From assembly GCF_900564155.1 (NCBI RefSeq), contig NZ_LS999839.1, positions 5,205,097 to 5,269,096 of the forward strand: a DNA stretch of 64,000 nt. The letters are read 5' to 3'. A model generated the notes under the pieces. It made no database searches, was not told the DNA's origin, and worked only from the letters and a program-made list of their open reading frames with translations. A program made the position numbers and the translations under genes. Below are positions 54,456 to 61,272 of the stretch, one piece after another; the first letter of the stretch is position 1; each line of letters begins with the position of its first letter. The stretch comes from Pedobacter schmidteae (GTDB lineage Bacteria > Bacteroidota > Bacteroidia > Sphingobacteriales > Sphingobacteriaceae).

Positions 54456-54923
54456 TTAATGAACTTTTTTATTAGTTGTTTTAGTATGTAAAAGGATGCC
54501 TACAATACCCAGCACAATAAATACAATGTTGAATATGAGGTGCTGATCCCAAGTCAGCTTTTGTAAAACGCCTCCACATGAACAAGGTATGGAGTCACTA
54601 TAATTTAAAATAGCATATATATATGCGGTGAAGAGTGACATCAATCCAAAAGCAGCAAACAACCCTGCCATTTTTGTTCTTTCAATTAGCAGCATAATAG
54701 AGATGATAATTTCGGTTAGGGGTACCAACCAGACTAGAATGGACGCATAGTCGGTGATAATGGGCGATTTACTCATCTGGAGTTGAAACTTATCATACTC
54801 TATCAGCTTGCTAGTGGCGGCGTATAAAAACAGGAGTACAAACAGGTAACATATGATGTCGACAAGGTTTTGTTTGGCTTTGTCTGATAACATCTTTGAT
54901 TGTTTATTTATAGTAGTCTCCAT
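54456..54923 (-). CDS. MauE/DoxX-like redox membrane protein, copy 1
   Basis: A 155-residue, four-helix membrane protein. The periplasmic motif CSCGG (Cys114, Cys116) follows helix 3, and YAATSKLIEYDKFQLQM (35-51) is the typical N-terminal block. Family knowledge: MauE acts with MauD in disulfide formation in methylamine dehydrogenase; related members pass electrons between quinone pool and thiols. It opens the module with two Cys-containing peptides, so oxidation or protection of their cysteines is a natural hypothesis. The ATG at 54923 follows the terminator at 55002-55046. Confidence 0.82.
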   Translation of the reverse strand: METTINKQSKMLSDKAKQNLVDIICYLFVLLFLYAATSKLIEYDKFQLQMSKSPIITDYASILVWLVPLTEIIISIMLLIERTKMAGLFAAFGLMSLFTAYIYAILNYSDSIPCSCGGVLQKLTWDQHLIFNIVFIVLGIVGILLHTKTTNKKVH

Positions 54924-55001
54924 TTTGATAATTTTATTCGTGTATTGTTTACAAGGTTTAAATCTGTCGCAATTGAAGGGTCTGCATCTCTGTGCAATTG
55001 A

Positions 55002-55046
55002 GAAAAAAGACCGGGGTTAGCGGTTCTCGACGTTAACCCGCGGTCC
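55002..55046 (-). terminator. Rho-independent terminator of the Crp-like/MauE-like operon
   Basis: The arms GGTTAGCG and CGTTAACC, extended by GACC/GGTC, form a GC-rich stem with loop GTTCTCGA; on the minus strand it is followed by TTTTTT. It lies about 360 bp after the stop of the MauE-like gene at 55412, in front of the next MauE-like gene. It either ends the upstream transcript or works as an attenuator of the peptide module. Confidence 0.65.
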
Positions 55047-55202
55047 CTTTTAGATTTAAAACAATTATAAATGGTACTGATATTAGAGACTGGTGTTTTT
55101 CAAATTTCATAATCAGTAGAGTTTTAAAATTTTTTCTTTCAATCTATACACCAAAATTACATCATCTACAGAGCGAGCGTTAGCAACAGGATTGCAAATT
55201 AT

Positions 55203-55218
55203 TGTAAACGTGTTTACA
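55203..55218. promoter_or_regulatory. TGTAAAC dyad, operator-like
   Basis: TGTAAAC-GT-GTTTACA: a 7-bp perfect inverted repeat with a 2-bp centre. It could be a regulator site (the Crp-like gene at 55924 is adjacent), but the factor is unknown. Confidence 0.4.
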
Positions 55219-55308
55219 TTTTTTTCATCTGTTATTAAATAAGAACGAATTTGAACAGCGCTTAAAACAAACTTATAATGAGTGCACGATGAGTAGACGG
55301 TTAAAGCG

Positions 55309-55372
55309 CCATGAGAGCGCCTTTTCCCTGGTAAAAAGGCGCTCTCACCGCGCTCTCATGGCGCTCTCATGG
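55309..55372. repeat. Inverted and direct repeats of a 12-bp word
   Basis: CCATGAGAGCGC at 55309-55320 is the exact complement of GCGCTCTCATGG, which occurs at 55350-55361 and 55361-55372 (period 11), with a variant at 55339. The arms TGAGAGCGCCTTTT (55312-55325) and AAAAGGCGCTCTCA (55334-55347) make a 14-bp perfect stem. No T-run follows. GC is higher than in the surroundings. Confidence 0.7.
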
Positions 55373-55411
55373 CGGAGTCATACCAAGCAGAGACAACACT
55401 TAGGATAAAGC

Positions 55412-55927
55412 TTATTTACGGGTAGTCATGATTTTGGTTTGCAGCAATATCGCTGTAATGGCAATAATGATACAGCCCATGTTAAACAGCATTTGGGTGG
55501 TCCACCCTACTGAAAGCCACAGACCGCCACAGGCGCAGGGCAAGGGTACCCCGGTGTTTAATAAAAAGGCAATATAATAGGTAAACAATACAAACCAGGA
55601 AAAAGCAGTATAAAGCCCCAGTAACCTTGTCTTCCGTTGTACCAACAACAGGATCATCAAAATTTCGAAAGCCGGAATAAGCAAATGCAGCGGAGCCGCA
55701 ACAACAGATAAAAAAGGAGACTCAGCAAGCTGAGTCTCGAATTTATCCAAGTGCATTAATTTGCTGGTTACGGCTAACACAAAAAATAACGCAATCAGAT
55801 AGGCAATAAAGTCAACCAGGATCTGTTTGGCTTTGGGGAAAAGCCCAAACCCCGGTTGCCTTTTTCTTGGCACATCCATTTTGACGATCTTGCCCATAGT
55901 TGATGGTATTTCCGGCGCAACAATCAC
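55412..55927 (-). CDS. MauE/DoxX-like redox membrane protein, copy 2
   Basis: About 150-171 residues with four membrane helices and the motif CACGG (Cys131 and Cys133 counted from the GTG start). SLAVTSKLMHLDKFETQLAE-like N-terminal block and GLWLSVGWTTQMLFNMG match the other copies. The GTG at 55927 overlaps the stop codon of the Crp-like gene (GTGA), giving translational coupling; alternative ATG starts lie at 55897 and 55879. It stands closer in sequence to copy 3 (60609) than to copy 1. Its link to a regulator with a cyclic-nucleotide-like domain suggests control by redox or metabolic signals. Confidence 0.82.
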   Translation of the reverse strand: MIVAPEIPSTMGKIVKMDVPRKRQPGFGLFPKAKQILVDFIAYLIALFFVLAVTSKLMHLDKFETQLAESPFLSVVAAPLHLLIPAFEILMILLLVQRKTRLLGLYTAFSWFVLFTYYIAFLLNTGVPLPCACGGLWLSVGWTTQMLFNMGCIIIAITAILLQTKIMTTRK

Positions 55928-56535
55928 TGGGGCGAACTAAAAGAATTTTTCTTCAACTGGCTGTAATACCCCTGCCGCGTAAGGCCCACATGCATAGCAA
56001 TGGCATCCTTGCCGGCAACATTAACAAATAAGGGGTTTTCTTTTTCAAACTGCTGCACACGCTCAAACGGGGGACGGTTTAGGAGCTGCGTGCGGTTGTA
56101 GTAGTACCTTTCGTTGCAGGCCGCAATGTTCTGGACTTGTTTTTCCAGTTCCGGAAACTCCACAATAAGGCTCAACAAATCAACATAGGTAATAGACAAC
56201 ATATTGCCAGGCTCCAAAACTTCAATATAATCGGTCCGGAATTCCTGGTTCAGCAAACTGGCACTGTTCAGGATAAATTCCCGCTTGCGCCAAATGCGGG
56301 TACCCCATTTGCATTGCTTGTCTGGACAGAAATAATAGGCCTGCACCATGGCGCTTACAGAAAACCAAAGGCGCCCCTCGTAATAAGGGCCTGGCAGCTC
56401 TAAAAGCTGATATTTGGTAACCTGGTGCAACCGGCACAGTTCGTACAAGCTGTTAATTAATTTTTGAGAGAGTGTTACCTGAGTAAAAGCGGGCAATATT
56501 AGATCATCGATTAGTTTTTTTTCGTAAGGGTTCAT
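55924..56535 (-). CDS. Crp/Fnr-family-like transcriptional regulator with a degenerate DNA-binding region
   Basis: A 203-residue protein. The N-terminal half resembles a cyclic-nucleotide-binding beta roll (KYQLLELPGPYYEGRLWFSVSAMVQAYYF). A long dimer helix follows (FPELEKQVQNIAACNERYYYNRTQLL), and a short C-terminal region (FVNVAGKDAIAMHVGLTRQGYYSQLKK) lies where the helix-turn-helix normally sits. The recognition part is short and weakly conserved. It is coupled by a 4-bp overlap to the MauE-like gene downstream, so it probably regulates that gene. Signal molecule unknown. Confidence 0.7.
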   Translation of the reverse strand: MNPYEKKLIDDLILPAFTQVTLSQKLINSLYELCRLHQVTKYQLLELPGPYYEGRLWFSVSAMVQAYYFCPDKQCKWGTRIWRKREFILNSASLLNQEFRTDYIEVLEPGNMLSITYVDLLSLIVEFPELEKQVQNIAACNERYYYNRTQLLNRPPFERVQQFEKENPLFVNVAGKDAIAMHVGLTRQGYYSQLKKNSFSSPQ

Positions 56536-56626
56536 AGTTTTGAAGAGGTTAGCGTTTAACTATAAATTTCTGTACATTTTATTTTCGATACAATGGAAAA
56601 TCTGGACAAAATTTTTGAAATGCCTG

Positions 56627-57625
56627 TTACGGCAAACGGTCGGGAACGGATAAATTCTCAATTTTACTTGGTGAAATGTTAAAATAGTCTTTAAAAGCCT
56701 TGCTAAAATGGTACGGATCGTGATAACCTACCGACTCGGCCACTTCCTTTACCGACCTGTCAGTCATCATCAGTTGTTTTAAACTGTACAACATCCTCAG
56801 CTCAATGATAAACTGATGCAGGGATTTTCCCAATCGTTTCTTGATCAGCCGCAACATCGTTTTTTCGGAAATGTAAAAAAGTGCCGCCAGCTCAGCCTTG
56901 TTGTTCACAATATCGGATGCATAGTTTTGTCGCAAAAAATCAACCAGCTCGTCGGCCTTCTGCTGTTGTATAGCATCATAAATACCGCTCAGCTCCAAAC
57001 TTTTATTATAGGCCTCCAGGCAATCCAGCAAAAAGCTCTGTACCCTTTGCCCGGGCTCCATCCCCTGCCAGCTGGTACGGGAGTTTAATTTTTTAACCAA
57101 CTTAAATATCCGCTTGGCAATGGCCGCCGTTTCCAGGCTCAGGTAAGTTTTAACTTCGGCATAATAACCATCCAGAATAGGCAAAAACTCTGGAAACCTT
57201 TTAATTTCCTGTAGCAGCAATGCCGCAGGAATGGTTAACAATAGCATTTGGTGCTTGCCGGTTAGAAATGTACGGCTGTAGTTGCCGCCCGGTATATAAC
57301 TCATGTAACAGCAGTTACCGTAGTTTTCTTTTAATATATTCCCATCTTCGCTGTACAATATGGAATGCCCCTCTAGCATCGCCAACATTACAATAGTTGG
57401 CTCGTTTACTTTTACTTCTATCTGCGCGTTCGAATCAATGTCGTACTCAAACAAGTCAATATCCACCAATGGGTGATGGATGTTTTGCAACAGAAACTTA
57501 CCCGCGTCAAGGCACAGCAGTTTGGACTGTGCATTTTTTAGGGTAATTGTAGAAAATGGAGCCGGCTTACCGTCCGGTAAGAACTCCGTGCATGGCAATA
57601 TTTTAAGGGTAATATTAGCATTCAT
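56627..57625 (-). CDS. AraC/XylS-family transcriptional regulator
   Basis: A 332-residue regulator. The C-terminal double helix-turn-helix domain (about 228-325) includes LAALFYISEKTMLRLIKKRLGKS (first HTH) and VKEVAESVGYHDPYHFSKAFK (second HTH), followed by the typical FNISPSKI end. The N-terminal part (about 1-200) is a cupin-like sensing region without named ligand. Monocistronic. A 17-bp motif shared with the region before the third MauE-like gene lies about 28 bp upstream of its start (57653-57669). Confidence 0.9.
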   Translation of the reverse strand: MNANITLKILPCTEFLPDGKPAPFSTITLKNAQSKLLCLDAGKFLLQNIHHPLVDIDLFEYDIDSNAQIEVKVNEPTIVMLAMLEGHSILYSEDGNILKENYGNCCYMSYIPGGNYSRTFLTGKHQMLLLTIPAALLLQEIKRFPEFLPILDGYYAEVKTYLSLETAAIAKRIFKLVKKLNSRTSWQGMEPGQRVQSFLLDCLEAYNKSLELSGIYDAIQQQKADELVDFLRQNYASDIVNNKAELAALFYISEKTMLRLIKKRLGKSLHQFIIELRMLYSLKQLMMTDRSVKEVAESVGYHDPYHFSKAFKDYFNISPSKIENLSVPDRLP

Positions 57626-57652
57626 CAGAACGTTTCTTTAAGAGGTTATCTC

Positions 57653-57669
57653 AAAGTTCCGCACTTAAA
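57653..57669 (-). promoter_or_regulatory. Shared 17-bp motif, copy A
   Basis: AAAGTTCCGCACTTAAA on the plus strand. The same word with one change lies at 61148-61164. Both stand about 28-45 bp upstream of a minus-strand start codon. Confidence 0.45.
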
Positions 57670-57900
57670 GGGCTAAAAAAAATGGCTAGAAATGACAAAA
57701 TAACTTAAAAAATGCCAAAATATGGTAAAAATATACAAACACAAATTATTGTTTTACAACAACTTACCGCGTTATTAAGGCATTTGGTGGGTACCCGTAG
57801 TTAAGTATTGCTCCTTTCTATCCCCCGGCGTATTATTGCACTGTTTTTTTAAATACTCATCTTTTTTGCCTGCAGTTTTACTCCTTTCCATCTCCTGAAG

Positions 57901-58350
57901 TATTACTGCCCCTCTACCTTTGAGCCCTCCTTTGTGATGCTGAATTTCACCTGAGGTATTACGCTTTCGTATCTCCTGAAGTATTACTGTCCCTCTACCT
58001 TGGAGTCCTCCTTTGTAATGCTGAATTTCACCTGAGGTATTACGCTTTCGTATCTCCTGAAGTATTACTGTCCCTCTACCTTGGAGTCCTCCTTTGTAAT
58101 GCTGAATTTCACCTGAGGTATTACGCTTTGGTATCTCCTGAAGCATTACTGTCCCTCTACCTTTGAGCCCTCCTTTGTGATGCTGAATTTCACCTGAGGT
58201 ATTACGCTTTCGTATCTCCTGAAGTCTTACTGCCCCTCTACCTTGGAGCCCTCCTTTGTGATGCTGAATTTCACCTGAGGTATTACGCTTTCGTATCTCC
58301 TGAAGTATTACTGTCCCTATACCTTTGAGCCCTCCTTTGTAATGCTGAAT
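57901..58350. repeat. 81-bp tandem repeat array (about 5.5 units)
   Basis: Units start at 57901, 57982, 58063, 58144, 58225 and 58306, each exactly 81 bp apart and differing at a few positions. Inside each unit the words CTCCTGAAGTATTAC and CACCTGAGGTATTACG form a smaller internal repeat. A degenerate unit lies just to the left (about 57826-57900). On the minus strand the array is an open frame (57775-58374) of 27-residue units such as IQHYKGGLQGRGTVILQEI, but the only start upstream is TTG. Coding status is unproven. Confidence 0.9.
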
Positions 58351-58488
58351 GGGGCACCATTCGGAAGTATTCAAAATTCTGGAAGAAACTCCAATACTTT
58401 ACTTTAAATTAATATTTAAAATAATATTTAATCTAAAGTGTATTATTTAACTTTAATGTTATATATTTGCCATATCAAAATCAAATAT

Positions 58489-59430
58489 ATGCCGGAACAA
58501 TCAGGTACAATCGACCGAAGCAGAAGCGCTGGAGATGAAGAGGATCAGCTGACCCGCTTTATTGATCCTTACTCCGACTTTGGCTTTAAACATATTTTCG
58601 GAAAATCGCCCAATCGCGATTTTCTAATCAAATTCTTAAATGGGGTTTTTAAGGATAGAAAAGTAATTGTCGACATTCAATACAACAGCACCGAATATAA
58701 AGGGCCGGGAAAAAATTATCGGAAAACCATCTTTGACTTGTATTGCACTGGCCACAACGGTGAAAAATTCATCATTGAAATACAGAAAGCGAAAGTTGAT
58801 AATTTTAAAGACAGAAGTATTTTTTACACCGCCAACCTGATACAAGAGCAAGGCATAGGAGTAATTGCCAATTGGGATTATTTACTGCCTGAGATCTACT
58901 TTCTTGCCATCATGAACTTTAAATTTGACAATAGTCATCCTGATCATTTTATACATGATGTACGATTAATGGAAATTAACACCAATCAGGAGTTCTATCC
59001 AAAAATAGGATACATCTTTATTGAAATGCCAAAGTTCAAAAAGACTGAATCTCAGCTCGAAAACGAACTCGATGAATGGCTATACATCTTAAATAATTTA
59101 AAAAAATTAAATGAAATTCCGGTATCTTTGAGAGAAAAGAAAGAATACCAAAAAGTATTCGAAGCCGCGGAAGTTGGAAATTTAACACCTGAAGAAATGA
59201 ATGAATATCAGCAAAGTTTAAAAATACAACGTGACAACAATGCTGTCATGAATTATGCAATAAAGGAGGCGACCGCTAAAGCCACTTCGAAAGGCCTTTC
59301 GAAAGGTATTTCTCAAGGTATGCACAAAAGCGCTATAGCTATAGCTGTTGAAATGCTCGCCAATAATGAACCAATAGAAAAGATTATAAAGTATACTAAG
59401 CTTTCAAGGGAGGAAATTCAAAAGCTCTAA
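58489..59430 (+). CDS. Rpn-family PD-(D/E)XK nuclease (recombination-promoting nuclease/putative transposase)
   Basis: A 313-residue protein. The ATG at 58489 is preferred; an in-frame GTG further upstream would add an unconserved tail. The N-terminal nuclease domain shows FIDPYSDFGFKHIFGK (opening motif), the acidic/lysine core FDLYCTGHNGEKFIIEIQKA, with E-x-Q-K typical of the family, and RSIFYTANLI. The C-terminal half (LENELDEWLYILNNL, LTPEEMNEYQQSL) and the tail GLSKGISQGMHKSA are normal. Rpn proteins stimulate RecA-independent recombination in E. coli; the native role is unclear. A truncated paralogue lies at 38089-38499. Confidence 0.88.
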   Translation: MPEQSGTIDRSRSAGDEEDQLTRFIDPYSDFGFKHIFGKSPNRDFLIKFLNGVFKDRKVIVDIQYNSTEYKGPGKNYRKTIFDLYCTGHNGEKFIIEIQKAKVDNFKDRSIFYTANLIQEQGIGVIANWDYLLPEIYFLAIMNFKFDNSHPDHFIHDVRLMEINTNQEFYPKIGYIFIEMPKFKKTESQLENELDEWLYILNNLKKLNEIPVSLREKKEYQKVFEAAEVGNLTPEEMNEYQQSLKIQRDNNAVMNYAIKEATAKATSKGLSKGISQGMHKSAIAIAVEMLANNEPIEKIIKYTKLSREEIQKL

Positions 59431-59473
59431 TTCGAATTGGGGATTTAAAATAATCAAGGTACCCCTGGTGGTG

Positions 59474-60412
59474 TTACCGTTTTTTGGTTTCCTTGGGTGG
59501 ATAACCGTAATATCTTTTAAATGTCCTGCTGAAGTGATAAATATCCTTATAACCGGCAGCAGCGGCAGCCTCGCCCACAGTAAGCTCTTCACGATTGAGC
59601 AACTCATATGCTTTTTCCATACGGCGTTTTAAGATAAACTTGGTAACGGTAATACCAAAGGTCTTCACAAACAGCCGGTTTAATGTCCGTTCGGTAATGC
59701 TAAAATGATCGGCAGTCTCCTTAGTTTCCCCAAAGTCGGGCTGCCCCAGTTTTTTAAGAATATAAGCCTTAATTTTATATGCAGTATCTGAAGTAGATAT
59801 CAGCTCATCTTCGTTTTCAACAATTTTTAGAGGCTTAAACCCGGCACTTTCCAGGAACACCTTGTTCTCGATATATTCCTCCTGCGATAAATTAAGCAAT
59901 GAGGCACAATATTGGTAAGGCAAACCATCAACAGGATGATTTGTCAGAAATTCTCTGATCCGATCCAATGGCGGAAGCCGCAACATCATCGCTTTGGTAT
60001 CTGCAGCATTGGTGTCCTGAAAAATAATGTGCTGTATCAGTTTTTGCGTTTCGGGATATCGCTCCAATTTAAGTACATCCGATTTTTTTATTTCCAGTAC
60101 TTTTACCTCCCCAATTGCCTCAAACCGGAAACGCACCGGTGTATTCTCAAAAAAACTGTTCATATCGGTAACAATTTGTTTAGAATAGTAAATCCTTTCC
60201 ACAATTTCTTCTCCCCGTTGCCCTATTCGGATAACCAAAATGAAGCCACTAAGCAATTGCCAGGCCTTGGCCGCAATATTCCCCGGCTTTAAAAAGATGG
60301 AATGAGACTTTTTCCGTTTTTCGGTCATCATTGGAGGCAAATCATTCCAAAATCCCGCCGATAACGGAAACATATTGTTCAAATCATTTAATAAACGGTC
60401 TATGTGATTCAT
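59474..60412 (-). CDS. AraC-family regulator with an N-terminal cyclic-nucleotide-binding-like domain
   Basis: A 312-residue regulator. The C-terminal AraC HTH domain (about 210-305) includes TERTLNRLFVKTFG and LTVGEAAAAAGYKDIYHFSRTFK. The first half (FLKPGNIAAKAWQLLSGF, FENTPVRFRFEAIGEVKVLEI, LPPLDRIREFLTNHPVDG, YCASLLNLSQEEYI) has the pattern of a Crp-like sensor and dimer helix rather than a cupin. It thus looks like a Crp sensor grafted onto an AraC reader. It stands downstream of the third MauE-like gene on the same strand. Confidence 0.82.
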   Translation of the reverse strand: MNHIDRLLNDLNNMFPLSAGFWNDLPPMMTEKRKKSHSIFLKPGNIAAKAWQLLSGFILVIRIGQRGEEIVERIYYSKQIVTDMNSFFENTPVRFRFEAIGEVKVLEIKKSDVLKLERYPETQKLIQHIIFQDTNAADTKAMMLRLPPLDRIREFLTNHPVDGLPYQYCASLLNLSQEEYIENKVFLESAGFKPLKIVENEDELISTSDTAYKIKAYILKKLGQPDFGETKETADHFSITERTLNRLFVKTFGITVTKFILKRRMEKAYELLNREELTVGEAAAAAGYKDIYHFSRTFKRYYGYPPKETKKR

Positions 60413-60608
60413 GAGAGAGAGATTCGTTAAATTAAGAGCGTAATATTTAAATATTATTTATGTAAAATTAACAAACTTTACTACTAAATGCCAAAATTTT
60501 GAGCGAATTTCTTCTGTTCATTTTTCAAAACACACTCTTAAACCTTGCTCAGGCATCAAAAAAAACATCTTTTGGCCATGAAAAATATTTAACCATAACC
60601 CAATAAGC

Positions 60609-61106
60609 CTAGCCATAAGTTTTATAACGCAGGAGCCTGCGCCTCATTTTGGTGTGCAGCAAAAGTGCCGATATGGCTACAAAAATACAGACAGAATTAA
60701 AAAGCAATTGGGTATGCCAGCCTACCGACAACCAAAGGCCCTCGCACGCACATGGCATAGGCATGTGGGCATTTAATACCAGCGACAAGTAAAAGGTAAA
60801 CAACACAAACCAGGTTAAGGAAGCATACAAGCCCGATAACCTGGTTTTGCGGAAGAGCAGCAACACGCCAATGCCAATTTCTACGCATGGAATAAGCCAG
60901 GCAAGCAACGCCGGAAAAGCCGATAAAATAGAAAAATCATTAAGTTTTGCCTCAAATTGATCCAAATAGGTAATTTTACTGGCCGCAGCCAGTACAAAAA
61001 GTGCAGCAATAGCATAACAAACAGTTTTACAAATGCTACAAGTGATTATTTTTTGGGAATAATTTTGTGGCAATACAACATAATTTTTTTGATGTTTGAT
61101 CATCAT
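60609..61106 (-). CDS. MauE/DoxX-like redox membrane protein, copy 3 (CxCE variant)
   Basis: A 165-residue four-helix protein starting at the ATG at 61106 (a TTG at 61139 is less likely). The block AAASKITYLDQFEAKL is typical. The redox motif is CACEG (Cys119, Cys121) with Glu122 in place of the first Gly found in the other two copies. GLWLSVGWHTQLLFNSVCIF is strongly similar to copy 2. It is divergent from the MocR-like gene with a shared 166-bp control region containing direct repeats. Confidence 0.82.
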   Translation of the reverse strand: MMIKHQKNYVVLPQNYSQKIITCSICKTVCYAIAALFVLAAASKITYLDQFEAKLNDFSILSAFPALLAWLIPCVEIGIGVLLLFRKTRLSGLYASLTWFVLFTFYLSLVLNAHMPMPCACEGLWLSVGWHTQLLFNSVCIFVAISALLLHTKMRRRLLRYKTYG

Positions 61107-61147
61107 AAATATGTTTTGAATAAATAATTTGTTAGTCAACAGCTCTT

Positions 61148-61164
61148 AAAGTTCCGCAGTTAAA
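61148..61164 (-). promoter_or_regulatory. Shared 17-bp motif, copy B
   Basis: AAAGTTCCGCAGTTAAA, one base different from copy A at 57653, about 42 bp before the MauE-like start at 61106. Could be part of a promoter used by both minus-strand genes. Confidence 0.45.
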
Positions 61165-61174
61165 ATGAAATATG

Positions 61175-61210
61175 CTGAACTCAATTGACTATTTTTTACT
61201 GAACTCAATT
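61175..61210. promoter_or_regulatory. Direct repeats in the MauE-like/MocR-like divergent control region
   Basis: CTGAACTCAATT occurs at 61175-61186 and again at 61199-61210, 24 bp apart centre to centre. MocR/GntR-family regulators such as PdxR and GabR bind direct repeats near their own genes, so this is the likely site for the regulator encoded at 61273. Confidence 0.6.
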
Positions 61211-61213
61211 TTG

Positions 61214-61247
61214 TTTGTGTTTTTTATAATCTTTTAGTTTACATTTG
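61214..61247 (+). promoter_or_regulatory. Bacteroidota-type promoter of the MocR-like gene
   Basis: TTTG at 61214-61217 and TACATTTG at 61240-61247 fit the -33 (TTTG) and -7 (TAnnTTTG) consensus, with 22 bp between them, slightly wide. It lies 25 bp before the ATG at 61273 and just after the direct repeats. Confidence 0.5.
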
Positions 61248-61272
61248 TTTAACTCACAATTTCATTCTTAAT

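Larger units (their letters stand above)
54924..55411. other. 488-bp intergenic region with terminator, dyad and repeats
   Basis: No convincing gene. It holds a minus-strand terminator (55002-55046), a TGTAAAC-GT-GTTTACA dyad (55203-55218) and a set of inverted and direct repeats of GCGCTCTCATGG (55309-55372). A 25-codon frame on the minus strand that ends inside the terminator stem is noted in the rejected list. Confidence 0.6.

Noticed and set aside
55040..55120. 25-codon minus-strand frame beginning MKFEKHQ and ending inside the terminator stem
   Set aside because: Resembles a peptide leader only at its start; too short, no homologue in the window, no start signal.
57901..58350. CRISPR array
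   Set aside because: Units are 81 bp and nearly identical throughout, without variable spacers between short constant repeats, and no cas genes are present.
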